Assembly (NCBI RefSeq): GCF_017742215.1
Contig: NZ_JAGHKP010000001.1
Location: 372,001 to 436,000, forward strand
Reading direction: 5' to 3'
From: Chitinophaga chungangae
GTDB lineage: Bacteria > Bacteroidota > Bacteroidia > Chitinophagales > Chitinophagaceae
DNA: 64,000 bases
Shown here one piece after another: positions 8,490 through 16,951 of this stretch (its first letter is position 1; each line of letters starts with the position of its first letter). Below the pieces are notes generated by a model, which saw only the letters and a list, made by a program, of their open reading frames with translations, was not told the DNA's origin and made no database searches. Both the position numbers and the translations under genes were made by a program.

Positions 8490-8521
8490 CCGGAAGCTGC
8501 CCCACAGGAGGCAGCTTCCGG
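8490..8521 (-). terminator. Terminator of the amino-acid permease gene
   Basis: A perfect 12-bp stem (8490-8501 with 8510-8521), loop 8 nt, followed on the minus strand by TTTTAAT. It lies 27 nt after the permease stop. Confidence 0.85.
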
Positions 8522-8547
8522 ACATATCGATTAAAAAAATATCATGA

Positions 8548-10044
8548 TCAGCTCTTTGCTTTCCGCACTTTGCTGTTTTTAACACTGTAGCCAAAGTAAA
8601 TGGCGAGACCGATCAGCAGCCAAACGCCCAGCCGTTCCCAGTTTTCTTTGCCCAGGCTCACGATCATCGCCAGGCACACGAGCGCGCCCAGGGCCGGTAC
8701 GAAGGGCACCAGCGGTGTTTTGAATGAGCGGGGAGCATCGGGATTGTTCTTACGCATCACGATCACGCCGATACATACGAGCACAAAGGCGAACAGGGTG
8801 CCTATGCTGGTCATGTTGCCCACTACGTGGTCGGGGATGAAGCCGGCGAACAGCGATACGAAAACAAAAAATACCCATTGCGATTTATAGGGCGTCCGGT
8901 GTTTCGGATGCAGCGCAGAAAAGACTTTGGGAACCAGCCCGTCGTTAGACATGGAGTAGAATACGCGGGTCTGCCCCAGCAGCATCACGAGTATCACGGA
9001 GCTGAAACCCGCCAGGATCGCGATGGTGATCAGCGTGGACAACCAGCTGTAACCGGGCATGTAAGTATCGATCGCATAAGCCACGGACGCTTCGCTGCCG
9101 GACTTCAGGAAATCCTGGTAGGGCGCAACGCCGGTCAGTACATGGGAGAACAGGATGTACAGCACTGTACAAACGGCCAGGGAAACCAGGATGCCGAAGG
9201 GCATGGTCTTGCTGGGGTTTTTGGTTTCCTGCGCGGCGGTGGATACCGCATCGAAGCCGATGAAGGCGAAGAATACAATGCCTGCACCCGTCATCACACC
9301 GGCGAAGCCGTTGTTCCAGAATAACGAATAATCCACCACGCTGCCGTCGCTCAGGTTCACTGTGCCGGCCGTGGAAGGGATCATGTAAGGAGTATGATTA
9401 GCCGGGTTGATGAATTGCCAGCCCAGGCAAATGAACAGGATCACGATGAACACTTTGACGATCACGATGACCGTGTTCACTACGGCGGATTGCTGCGTGC
9501 CGCGGATCAGCAGCAGGGTCAGCAACAGGAGGATGACCATCGCCGGGATGTTGACGATGCCGCTTACGCCCGCTTCAGACACCTGGAAGGGCGAGTGGCT
9601 CCATTCATATGGTATAGAGGTGCCAAAGACGACCTCCAATAGTTTATTTAGATACTGGCTCCAGCCGATTGCCACAGTAGCGGCGCCCAGGGCGTATTCC
9701 AGCACCAGGTCCCAACCGATGATCCAGGCGATGAACTCGCCCATGGTGGCATAGGAATAAGTGTAAGCGCTGCCCGCGATGGGGATCATCGAAGCGAACT
9801 CGGCATAACAAAGGCCCGCGAGGGCGCAGCCGATAGCGGCGATGATGAACGAGATAGTAACGGCGGAACCCGCGTGCGCGCCTGCGGCCGCGGCTGTACG
9901 AACAAAAAGACCGGCGCCGATGATCGCACCGATGCCCAGCGCTACCAGCGCCCACGGACCGAGCGTTCGCTTAAGGCCTTTTTCAGAATCCGATGCTTCC
10001 GCAAGTAAAGATGACAAAGGTTTTTTGGCAAAGAGCATGCTCAT
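8548..10044 (-). CDS. APC-family amino-acid permease (cationic amino-acid transporter type)
   Basis: This 498-residue inner-membrane protein has 12 or more hydrophobic segments. The N-terminal GPWALVALGIGAIIGAGLFV and the following FIIAAIGCALAGLCYAEFASMIPIAGSAYTY are hallmark TM1 and TM2-3 regions of the APC superfamily. FFAFIGFDAVSTAAQETKNP is the conserved TM6 region of the YfnA/CAT group, which takes up amino acids, often cationic ones, with protons. The substrate is not determined. The gene is monocistronic with a -7 box and an adjoining palindrome at 10082-10106, so it may be regulated. ATG 10044 is used; ATG 10038 is equally possible. Confidence 0.9.
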   Translation of the reverse strand: MSMLFAKKPLSSLLAEASDSEKGLKRTLGPWALVALGIGAIIGAGLFVRTAAAAGAHAGSAVTISFIIAAIGCALAGLCYAEFASMIPIAGSAYTYSYATMGEFIAWIIGWDLVLEYALGAATVAIGWSQYLNKLLEVVFGTSIPYEWSHSPFQVSEAGVSGIVNIPAMVILLLLTLLLIRGTQQSAVVNTVIVIVKVFIVILFICLGWQFINPANHTPYMIPSTAGTVNLSDGSVVDYSLFWNNGFAGVMTGAGIVFFAFIGFDAVSTAAQETKNPSKTMPFGILVSLAVCTVLYILFSHVLTGVAPYQDFLKSGSEASVAYAIDTYMPGYSWLSTLITIAILAGFSSVILVMLLGQTRVFYSMSNDGLVPKVFSALHPKHRTPYKSQWVFFVFVSLFAGFIPDHVVGNMTSIGTLFAFVLVCIGVIVMRKNNPDAPRSFKTPLVPFVPALGALVCLAMIVSLGKENWERLGVWLLIGLAIYFGYSVKNSKVRKAKS

Positions 10045-10081
10045 AGAGTGGTTGATTGATATTAGCGTTGTTTAGATTTGT

Positions 10082-10106
10082 GATCTTTCAAAGATCGTCA
10101 AATATA
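10082..10106 (-). promoter_or_regulatory. Permease promoter with palindromic operator candidate
   Basis: The -7 box TATATTTG occupies 10099-10106 on the minus strand. Just downstream, over the expected transcription start, is a perfect palindrome GATCTTT-c-AAAGATC (10082-10096). The position suits a repressor site or a 5' hairpin. Confidence 0.6.
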
Positions 10107-10227
10107 GTGTGTAAAATTATAAAGCAATATTTTATTTTACGGGTGACCCGGCCGCGAAGCAAGGCCCGGCGGCTCAATGCATGAAGGCCGTCCGTCAACA
10201 TTTATGCGAATTTTGCGGCGAGAACCT

Positions 10228-10235
10228 TATTTTTG
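10228..10235 (+). promoter_or_regulatory. -7 box of the symporter gene
   Basis: TATTTTTG is a perfect TAnnTTTG. The expected start near 10240 places the start codon at ATG 10309 rather than at the upstream in-frame ATG 10177. Confidence 0.6.
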
Positions 10236-10308
10236 GGCAATTTTTTACCAATGGGGGGCCAATGGACGGTTTTCCCCGTGTTCAGCAAAACTAAAATCAC
10301 CTCGCTCA

Positions 10309-11688
10309 ATGAACAAGAAACAGGCAGCGCTCATTGCATTGATCACCTTTACCATCGTAGCAGTGCTTCATACACTGGACCATTTTCAATGGCTGCCGAT
10401 TTCACCCGTTGTGCTGATGGTGTTCCGCTGGATCGCCGTGGCCTCCGTTGCCTGGTTCGCCATTCATAAAAAATCCCTCACCACCTGGATACTTGTGAGC
10501 ATGGTGATCGGTGCGGAGCTTGGGCACGACTGGCCCGCTATCGCCGTGAATTTCCAGGTGCTCAGCAAAATATTCCTCCAGCTTATTAAGACCGTGATCG
10601 CGCCGTTGCTCTTCGCCACGCTGGTGGTGGGTATCGCCGGGCATTCGGATATCAGGCAGGTAGGCCGCATGGGCTGGAAATCGCTCGTTTATTTCGAGAT
10701 CGTTACCACCATCGCGTTATTCATCGGCCTGGCCGCGATCAATATCAGCCAGGCGGGCGCCGGCATCAAAATGCCGCCGGACGCGCTGCACGAAAAACTG
10801 CCTGAAACCAAACCCCAAACCTGGCAGGAAGTAGTGCTGCACGTATTCCCCGAAAATATCGCGAAAAGCATTTACCATGGCGACATTCTGCCCATCGTGG
10901 TGTTCAGCGTGATCTTCGGTATTTCGCTGCTGCTGGTGAAGGACAAATTCCGCGGGCCGATGCTTGGTTTCTGCGAAAGCCTGTCTGAGGTCATGTTCAA
11001 GTTCACCAATATCGTGATGTATTTCGCGCCGGTGGGCGTGGGCGCCGCCATCGCCTACACGGTGGGGCACGGCGGACTGTCGATCCTCGGCAACCTGCTG
11101 CAGCTGCTCGTTACCCTTTACTTGGCGTTGGCCGTGTTTATCGTCGTGGTGTTCATACCGGTGGCGCTGATCATCAAGCTGCCCATCGGCCGGTTCATCA
11201 AAGAAATCTCCGAGCCGGTATCTATCGCTTTCGCCACCACCAGCTCCGAATCCGCCCTGCCCAAGGCCATGGAAGCCATGGAACGTATGGGCGTGCCCCG
11301 GAAAGTGATCGCGTTCGTAATGCCGACCGGGTATAGTTTTAATCTCGACGGTTCTACCCTGTACCTCGCGCTGGCCTCGGTTTTCGTGGCCCAGGCGGCG
11401 GGCACGCCGCTGAGCTTCGGCCAGCAGATCATCATGGTGTTCACGCTGATGCTGACCAGCAAAGGGGTGGCGGGCGTTCCCCGCGCCACGCTGGTGATCA
11501 TTCTCGGCACCATCGCCTCGTTCCACCTGCCGTCCTGGCCGGTATTCCTGATTTTGGGCATAGACGAGCTGATGGACATGGCGCGCACATCGGTGAACGT
11601 GATCGGCAACTGCCTTGCCACCGCGGTGATCGGCAAGTGGGAAGGGGAGGTGGATTTTCAGAAGCTGCCGGCTGAAACGAAAGCCTAG
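10309..11688 (+). CDS. Dicarboxylate/amino-acid:cation symporter (DAACS family)
   Basis: This 459-residue inner-membrane transporter belongs to the sodium:dicarboxylate symporter family (GltP/DctA). It has about eight membrane helices and the re-entrant loop region: the serine-rich ATTSSESALPKAMEAMERMGVP hairpin, the PTGYSFNLDGSTLYL motif of TM7, and TSKGVAGVPRATLVII in the second hairpin. These proteins take up glutamate, aspartate or C4-dicarboxylates with sodium or protons. The start at 10309 follows from the promoter at 10228 and gives an N-terminus of usual length. It is probably monocistronic. Confidence 0.92.
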   Translation: MNKKQAALIALITFTIVAVLHTLDHFQWLPISPVVLMVFRWIAVASVAWFAIHKKSLTTWILVSMVIGAELGHDWPAIAVNFQVLSKIFLQLIKTVIAPLLFATLVVGIAGHSDIRQVGRMGWKSLVYFEIVTTIALFIGLAAINISQAGAGIKMPPDALHEKLPETKPQTWQEVVLHVFPENIAKSIYHGDILPIVVFSVIFGISLLLVKDKFRGPMLGFCESLSEVMFKFTNIVMYFAPVGVGAAIAYTVGHGGLSILGNLLQLLVTLYLALAVFIVVVFIPVALIIKLPIGRFIKEISEPVSIAFATTSSESALPKAMEAMERMGVPRKVIAFVMPTGYSFNLDGSTLYLALASVFVAQAAGTPLSFGQQIIMVFTLMLTSKGVAGVPRATLVIILGTIASFHLPSWPVFLILGIDELMDMARTSVNVIGNCLATAVIGKWEGEVDFQKLPAETKA

Positions 11689-11773
11689 CGCCCGTTTTCA
11701 GGAAATATTAACTTCCTCTTGACATTAAATAGCTTATTTTTAGCCGCTCTAACTATATTTTAAGACATACAGC

Positions 11774-12475
11774 ATGGACCAGATTATTGACTTTTTTAAG
11801 CATCTTATCGACCCCGAGTGGATTATAGCGCATGGTGGTTTGTATTTGATTTTAGGGATCGTGTTCGCGGAAACCGGTCTGTTCGTGGGATTTTTCCTGC
11901 CAGGGGATTCCCTGCTTTTCGTGGCTGGCATTTATGTCGAAGAACTGGCCGCGCACTTTTTTAACGTGCCGTATATCCTGATCATCGCAATGATCGCCTT
12001 AACCGGTATCATCGGAAATATGGTGGGGTATTGGTTCGGTAAAAAATCAGGCCCCCTTTTGTTTAAAAGAAAAGACACCTTCCTCTTCAAAAAGAAACAT
12101 CTCTGGCAGGCCAAGGAGTTTTACGACAAATACGGCGGCGGCGCCATCTTCGTTTCCCGCTTTCTGCCCGTTGTGCGCACCTTTGCGCCGATCGTGGCCG
12201 GTATCGTGAACATGGAAAGGAAAAAATTCATGTTCTGGAACGTCGTCGGCTCCATTTCCTGGGTGTTTTCCATGATGCTGGCGGGGCATTTCCTGAATAA
12301 GGCGATCCCCACGCTGAAAGACCACCTGGAGTGGATCATCATCATCATCGTCGTGATCACGACCCTGCCGGTTGCCATCAAGTTCATTTTCGGCAAGTCG
12401 CCGATCCACAAACATTTCGACGAGTTCGGCAACCCTATTGAGCAGCCGCCCGTTAAAGAGGAAATAAAATCATAA
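11774..12475 (+). CDS. DedA-family membrane protein
   Basis: This 233-residue protein has the DedA (VTT/SNARE-associated) pattern: GIVFAETGLFVGFFLPGDSLLF near residue 30-50, GNMVGYWFGKKSG, then the signature FVSRFLPVVRTFAPIVAGI (about 125-145). DedA proteins act in the inner membrane, and several members flip undecaprenyl phosphate or phosphatidylethanolamine; the role here is inferred from the family only. The acidic/aromatic entry helix and the two re-entrant loops are intact. A strong terminator follows immediately, so it is transcribed separately from the MFS gene downstream. Confidence 0.92.
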   Translation: MDQIIDFFKHLIDPEWIIAHGGLYLILGIVFAETGLFVGFFLPGDSLLFVAGIYVEELAAHFFNVPYILIIAMIALTGIIGNMVGYWFGKKSGPLLFKRKDTFLFKKKHLWQAKEFYDKYGGGAIFVSRFLPVVRTFAPIVAGIVNMERKKFMFWNVVGSISWVFSMMLAGHFLNKAIPTLKDHLEWIIIIIVVITTLPVAIKFIFGKSPIHKHFDEFGNPIEQPPVKEEIKS

Positions 12476-12500
12476 ATTATTTTAAATTGTTTTGATATTT

Positions 12501-12529
12501 AAAGAGACACAATTATTTTGTGTCTCTTT
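12501..12529 (+). terminator. Terminator after the DedA gene
   Basis: A perfect 12-bp stem (12501-12512 with 12518-12529) with a 5-nt loop, then CCTTTT. Both arms are A/T-flanked, so it may act on both strands. Confidence 0.85.
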
Positions 12530-12588
12530 CCTTTTACAGGGAAGCCAAGCACAGTTATATCAACCTTTACTAAATTCACGTTCCTTTT

Positions 12589-13839
12589 ATGAATTCCGCC
12601 AACAAACCGGTGCGGCTGCTGAACGCCGCTGTGATCGTAGCTTCCCTGGGTTATTTCGTAGACATTTACGACCTCCTTCTTTTCGGCATCATCCGCATCA
12701 AAAGCCTGCAATCGCTGAACCTTACCGGCGAGGAGATAGACAGTGTGGGGATGTGGCTGATCAATGTCCAGATGATCGGCATGCTGATCGGCGGCATTAT
12801 CTGGGGCGTGCTGGGCGATAAAAAGGGCCGTTTGTCCGTACTGTTCGGTTCTATTTTGCTGTATTCCGTGGCCAATGTGGCGAACGGCCTGATCGGGGGA
12901 GACAATGCGATCGCCTGGTATATGATCTGGCGTTTCCTGGCGGGTTTGGGCCTGGCGGGCGAGCTGGGCGCGGGCATCACTCTTGTGTCTGAAGTGCTGC
13001 CGAAGGAAAAACGCGGCCTGGGCACGATGATCGTGGCGAGCGTAGGCATTTCCGGGGCTGTGGTGGCGTATTTCGTGTCGGAATATTTTGGAGACAACTG
13101 GCGGGTATGTTATTACATCGGCGGCGGGCTGGGCCTGGCGCTGCTCATCCTCCGCATCAGCGTGGTGGAATCGGGCATGTTCAACAATATCAAAGAGGCC
13201 ACCCACGTGAGCCGCGGTAATTATTTATCTTTTTTCACCAATAAGGAAAGGTTTTTCCGGTATATCAAATGCATCATGATCGGCCTGCCTACCTGGTATG
13301 TGGTAGGCATTCTCATGACCTTCTCCAACGCCTTCGCCGAAAAAATGGGCGTGCAGGGAAAGATCGACCCGGGAAAGGCCATTATGATCTGTTACGCCGC
13401 GCTTACCTTCGGCGATTTCGCCAGCGGTTATCTCAGCCAGCTGATGCGCAGCCGGAAAAAGGTATTGTATATTTTCTACGCGCTGGTGCTCGTCAGCGTG
13501 ATCTGGTATTTCAATGCCTATAACTATTCAGTCAGCGGCTTTTACACGATTTGCGGCGTAATGGGCTTCAGCGTGGGGTTCTGGGCGATATTCGTAACGG
13601 TGGCCGCCGAGCAGTTCGGCACCAACCTTCGCGCCACCGCGGCCACTACGGCTCCCAACTACGCAAGGGGACTGCTGCCGGTGATCTCGCTGCTTTTCAC
13701 GGGGCTGCAGAGCCTGGGCCTCAGCTACCTGCAAAGCGGGCTGGTAACGGGTCTTGTCTCTATCGTGCTGGCCTTTGTGTTCGCATTTACGATGGAGGAA
13801 ACGTTCGGGAAAGATCTCGATTACGTGGAGGAAGTATAA
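12589..13839 (+). CDS. MFS transporter
   Basis: This is a 416-residue major facilitator with 12 hydrophobic segments. Motif A between TM2 and TM3 reads GVLGDKKGRLSVLFGS (about 67-82), and TM4 has the charged WRFLAGLGLAGELGAGITLVSEVLP seen in metabolite:proton symporters (the SP/MHS-like branch). The central loop is short and lacks ATPase or regulatory domains. Substrate unknown; organic acids or aromatic acids would fit the branch. No neighbour gives a hint: DedA upstream is separated by a terminator, and the MarR gene downstream converges, its stop 15 nt from this one. Confidence 0.85.
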   Translation: MNSANKPVRLLNAAVIVASLGYFVDIYDLLLFGIIRIKSLQSLNLTGEEIDSVGMWLINVQMIGMLIGGIIWGVLGDKKGRLSVLFGSILLYSVANVANGLIGGDNAIAWYMIWRFLAGLGLAGELGAGITLVSEVLPKEKRGLGTMIVASVGISGAVVAYFVSEYFGDNWRVCYYIGGGLGLALLILRISVVESGMFNNIKEATHVSRGNYLSFFTNKERFFRYIKCIMIGLPTWYVVGILMTFSNAFAEKMGVQGKIDPGKAIMICYAALTFGDFASGYLSQLMRSRKKVLYIFYALVLVSVIWYFNAYNYSVSGFYTICGVMGFSVGFWAIFVTVAAEQFGTNLRATAATTAPNYARGLLPVISLLFTGLQSLGLSYLQSGLVTGLVSIVLAFVFAFTMEETFGKDLDYVEEV

Positions 13840-13854
13840 ACTTTCCCGCAGGGC

Positions 13855-14319
13855 TCAGGGGTAAGCCGTCAGCATCTTGTCCAGCAGCTTGTTAAGCTGC
13901 ACCACTTCCTTGTCTGTCAGGGAGGTTTTTAACATGTCTTCCAGCGTGTACAGTTCTTCGTCGATCTCTTTGAGCAGCTGCAGGCCTTTGGGGGAAATTT
14001 TCACGTCCACCGCGCGGCGGTCTGCCTCGCAGCTTTTGCGTTCCACGAGCTCGGCTTTGCGGAGCCGTTCCACGAGGCGGGACACATCGCTCATCTTGTC
14101 CAGCATCCTTTCCTTCAAAGTATTGATGCTGGCCGATTTTGGATGCTGGCCGCGAAGGATGCGCAGGATGTTGAACTGCTGCATCGTGATGTCGTACTTT
14201 TTGAAAAACGACTGTTGCTTCGAAATGATCCAGTTTCCCACGAAAATGAGGCTGACGAGGCTTTTATGGTGGTCGCTGGTAAAACTTTTAATAGCTATCA
14301 ATTTTTCGATATTGGACAT
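13855..14319 (-). CDS. MarR-family transcriptional regulator
   Basis: This protein of about 154 residues (161 if the ATG at 14340 is used) has the MarR winged helix: KYDITMQQFNILRILRGQHPKSASINTLKERMLDKMSDVSRLVERLRKAELVERKSCEADRRAVDVKISPKGLQLL. The recognition helix, the wing (DRRAVDVKIS) and the flanking dimerisation helices are all present. MarR proteins usually repress their own and adjacent genes and respond to small ligands. The gene lies 57 nt downstream of yceI on the same strand. The 9-bp palindrome TAACTGTTA lies directly upstream (14345-14353), with related sites before yceI. Confidence 0.85.
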   Translation of the reverse strand: MSNIEKLIAIKSFTSDHHKSLVSLIFVGNWIISKQQSFFKKYDITMQQFNILRILRGQHPKSASINTLKERMLDKMSDVSRLVERLRKAELVERKSCEADRRAVDVKISPKGLQLLKEIDEELYTLEDMLKTSLTDKEVVQLNKLLDKMLTAYP

Positions 14320-14344
14320 ATGCGGCAAAAAATAATTCACAATT

Positions 14345-14353
14345 TAACTGTTA
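14345..14353. promoter_or_regulatory. Candidate MarR operator
   Basis: TAACTGTTA is a perfect palindrome around a central base, 25 nt before the MarR start used here. Two close copies lie upstream of yceI (15010-15018 and 15076-15084). Confidence 0.4.
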
Positions 14354-14397
14354 CGCGGATATAAAACGCAATTGCTAACGCTTTCATCCTGTTAGGT

Positions 14398-14979
14398 TTA
14401 TTCTTTGATGAATTCGAGTTTCAGTTCCAGGTTGACCATCTTGTCCACCACCATGCCGCCGGCTTCGGTCATTTTATCCCATTTGAGGTTGTAGTCGAAG
14501 CGGTTGATATAGGTATTTGCCTTGAAACCTGCTCTCAGCTTGCCTGTGGGGTCTTTGGCCGTTCCGCCGTAGGTGACGTTGAACTTCACTTTTTTGGTCA
14601 CGTCGCGGATGGTCAGTTCCCCGTCCAGCAAATATTTCCCTTCGGTGATGCGGTTAAAGGAAGTGCTTTTGAAGGTCATTTTCGGGTATTGCTCCGCATG
14701 TAAAAAGTCTTTGGATTTCAAATGGTTATCCCTGGGATCGTTGCCGGTGTTGATGCTGAAAACGTCTACGCTGAAATGGATCTGAGCGTCCGTAAGGTCC
14801 GGTTTGGCGGCTTTGAGCTCTCCTTCGAAATTTTTAAAGTTGCCCTCCACTTCGGAGATCACCAGGTGGGTAACGGAAAAGCCCACTGAGGAATGATCGC
14901 GGTCCACCTTCCACGTGGCCGCCTGTGTGCCGGCAAAAAGCGGGCTGTGCAGCATCAAGGCCAACAGCAGCTTTTTCAT
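14398..14979 (-). CDS. YceI-family periplasmic lipid-binding protein
   Basis: This 193-residue protein has a signal peptide (1 to about 21, ending AGTQA) followed by the YceI fold: WKVDRDHSSVGFSVTHLVISEVEGNFKNFEGEL, SIDVFS-type strands, DNHLKSKDFLHAEQYPKMTFKST, and the closing strand VNLELKLEFI. YceI proteins form an extended beta-barrel that binds polyprenyl chains and are often induced by stress or base. It precedes the MarR gene with a 57-nt gap, so the pair is probably an operon in which MarR controls YceI. No perfect -7 box was seen; the upstream 253 bp carries the MarR-site candidates. Confidence 0.9.
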   Translation of the reverse strand: MKKLLLALMLHSPLFAGTQAATWKVDRDHSSVGFSVTHLVISEVEGNFKNFEGELKAAKPDLTDAQIHFSVDVFSINTGNDPRDNHLKSKDFLHAEQYPKMTFKSTSFNRITEGKYLLDGELTIRDVTKKVKFNVTYGGTAKDPTGKLRAGFKANTYINRFDYNLKWDKMTEAGGMVVDKMVNLELKLEFIKE

Positions 14980-15009
14980 GATATGGTCTTTTGGGAGTAC
15001 ATCATGTTT

Positions 15010-15084
15010 GAACAGTTACAGGTTTAACAGTCCCGGTTGCGCGTCGTTAATTTTGTATATAGCCCGTTTCTTGTATAACAGTTC
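15010..15084. promoter_or_regulatory. Two candidate MarR sites upstream of yceI
   Basis: GAACAGTTA (15010-15018) and TAACAGTTC (15076-15084) each differ by one base from the palindrome TAACWGTTA found in front of the MarR gene. The first sits in a larger imperfect 25-bp palindrome, 15005-15029. Confidence 0.4.
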
Positions 15085-15180
15085 TCTTCTTTTCTAAAAA
15101 TATGGTTCACAACCTGATAGGCCCTCTGTTACGGTAAAGTTACGAATATCAGTTGTTATAACAGCGAATAGGGGGCAAAC

Positions 15181-15212
15181 AAAAAGCATCCCGTTGTTGC
15201 GGGATGCTTTTT
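15181..15212 (-). terminator. Terminator of mdh
   Basis: A perfect 13-bp stem (15181-15193 with 15200-15212), loop 6 nt, with A/T-runs at the base. It lies 21 nt after the mdh stop. Confidence 0.9.
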
Positions 15213-15232
15213 ATGATTTGAACTGCCTGTAA

Positions 15233-16171
15233 TTAAGCAGGAGTTTTCATGTTGTCGAGCACGTCCATCACTTCTTTCACGTGTTTGGCGGAAGTTTCCA
15301 GCAGCGCTTTTTCTTCGTTGTTGAGCTGCAGCTCGATGATCTTTTCGATACCGTCTTTGCCCAGCACTACGGGAACGCCGAGGTAGATGTTGTTGAGGCC
15401 GTATTCGCCGGTGAGCCATGCGCACACGGGGAAGATGCGTTTTTCATCTTTGACGATGGCTTCCACCATTTGCGCCGCGGCCGCGCCGGGAGCGTACCAG
15501 GCGGAAGTGCCCAGCAGGTTCACGATCTCGCCGCCGCCTACTTTGGTGCGCTGGATGATGGCTTCCAGTTTATCGGCCGCTACCAGCTCCGTAACGGGGA
15601 TGCCGCCTACGGTGGTGTAACGGGGGAGGGGCACCATGGTGTCTCCATGGCCGCCCATCAGGATGGCCTGGATATCTTTCGGGGAACAGCCGATCTCGTC
15701 TGCCAAAAATGCGCGGTAGCGGGCGGTATCGAGGATGCCGGCCATGCCGAATACCTTGCTGCTGTCTTTTTTGGCAGTCAGGTAAGCGCAGTAGGTCATT
15801 ACGTCGAGCGGGTTGGATACCACGATGATGATCGCGTCCGGAGAAAATTTGGTAACGTTCTCGGTAACAGATTTAACGATATTGGCGTTGGTGGAGATCA
15901 GGTCGTCGCGGCTCATGCCCGGTTTGCGGGGAAGGCCGGAAGTGATCACCACCACATCGCTGTTGGCGGTTTTGGAGTAATCGTTGGTCACACCCGTCAC
16001 TTTCGTGCTGTAATAATCAATGGGGGCTTGCTGCCAGGTATCCAGGGCCTTTCCTTCTGCGGTGCCTTCCTTGATGTCAAGCAAAACAACCTCCTGCAGA
16101 AAATCTCTGTGGGCCAGCACGTTAGCGCAGGTTGCGCCTACATTTCCAGCTCCTACAACAGTAACTTTCAT
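15233..16171 (-). CDS. mdh: Malate dehydrogenase
   Basis: This is a 312-residue NAD-dependent enzyme of the LDH-like MDH class that interconverts malate and oxaloacetate in the TCA cycle. GAGNVG (7-12) is the dinucleotide site and Asp32 sets NAD preference. Substrate specificity is shown by Arg82 in LPRKPGMSRDDL, which in lactate dehydrogenases is Gln. Arg88, Asn120, Asp148 and Arg151 are in place, and the catalytic His175 lies in GGHGDTMVP. It is monocistronic, with a TATTTTTG -7 box at 16214-16221 and a strong terminator. Confidence 0.97.
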   Translation of the reverse strand: MKVTVVGAGNVGATCANVLAHRDFLQEVVLLDIKEGTAEGKALDTWQQAPIDYYSTKVTGVTNDYSKTANSDVVVITSGLPRKPGMSRDDLISTNANIVKSVTENVTKFSPDAIIIVVSNPLDVMTYCAYLTAKKDSSKVFGMAGILDTARYRAFLADEIGCSPKDIQAILMGGHGDTMVPLPRYTTVGGIPVTELVAADKLEAIIQRTKVGGGEIVNLLGTSAWYAPGAAAAQMVEAIVKDEKRIFPVCAWLTGEYGLNNIYLGVPVVLGKDGIEKIIELQLNNEEKALLETSAKHVKEVMDVLDNMKTPA

Positions 16172-16213
16172 CGTATCTGAGTATTTTAAAAAGGTGAAGA
16201 ATTATTTGGGAAA

Positions 16214-16221
16214 CAAAAATA
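16214..16221 (-). promoter_or_regulatory. -7 box of mdh
   Basis: TATTTTTG on the minus strand, a perfect TAnnTTTG, 42 nt before the ATG. No -33 match was found. Confidence 0.6.
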
Positions 16222-16290
16222 GGACATCGGACGGGTAATTTCAGCGGAATCTGCTAAATTTTCCCGATCCGCAACCCGCCGGTGAAAAAT

Positions 16291-16794
16291 TTACAAGCGC
16301 TTTAACAAAGTGTCCAGTTTAACGGTACCTTCGTAGTCTGCCACCAACCGGTGCTTTTTGTCGTAGATATAAATCCCGGGGAAATTGTGCAGCCCGTAAT
16401 AATACACGATCTGCCGCGTGGGCTCGGCGGCCATGATGATGTTCGGGTATTTGCCGATGTTGTACTGGTCGTACCAGGCCTTCATCCGGTCCAGCCTGAA
16501 CGGGGTGATCATCAGCAGGGTGGTTTTACCGAACTTGTCGATGTTTTTAAGGATGTCCTGCGTCATATGCGCACAATGGTCGCATTCCACGCTGAACAAA
16601 AACACGACAACGGGTTTATTTCTGGGAAGATCGTTTTTGGTGAAGGTCTGGCCTCCATACAGCTGCATCGGTTGCGGCGAAATGATGGAAAATTGCTTAA
16701 AAGGCGGGATATTTGCCGGATCGTTTGTATGGGATTGCGCTTTCAGCAAGGCGGGAAGCAGCAGCAACAGGCAGAGCCATCTTCTCATATTCAT
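16291..16794 (-). CDS. Secreted thioredoxin-like protein
   Basis: This 167-residue protein has a signal peptide (about 1-19, LLLLLPALLKAQ) and a redoxin/thioredoxin-like fold with the active-site pair Cys70-Asp-His-Cys73 in FLFSVECDHCAHM, then the cis-Pro region HNFPGIYIYD. It would act in the periplasm as a disulfide reductase or in cytochrome c or metal handling; the exact role is unknown. The longer frame starting at 16887 is rejected because ATG 16794 gives a proper signal peptide. It diverges from efp; about 160 nt separate the two start codons. Confidence 0.8.
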   Translation of the reverse strand: MNMRRWLCLLLLLPALLKAQSHTNDPANIPPFKQFSIISPQPMQLYGGQTFTKNDLPRNKPVVVFLFSVECDHCAHMTQDILKNIDKFGKTTLLMITPFRLDRMKAWYDQYNIGKYPNIIMAAEPTRQIVYYYGLHNFPGIYIYDKKHRLVADYEGTVKLDTLLKRL

Positions 16795-16878
16795 ATTTTT
16801 TAATTGATAAAATGAAAGGAATATCCTGCATATTGCGCCAAAACTGTACCGCTTTTGTGGGAATTCCGGTAAGTTTTG

Positions 16879-16908
16879 TTTGTTCATATGCGAAAATTTT
16901 TACTTTTG
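16879..16908 (+). promoter_or_regulatory. Promoter of the efp-accBC operon
   Basis: TTTG (16879-16882), an 18-bp spacer, then a perfect TACTTTTG (16901-16908). The expected 5' leader is about 40 nt. Confidence 0.8.
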
Positions 16909-16951
16909 CAATCCTAATGTAAATTTTTAACTTTAAATCAGTGACCTTTTT

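Noticed and set aside
15154..15163. TGTTATAACA as a fourth MarR site
   Set aside because: Palindromic, but with a different core (TTATAA) and far from the yceI start.
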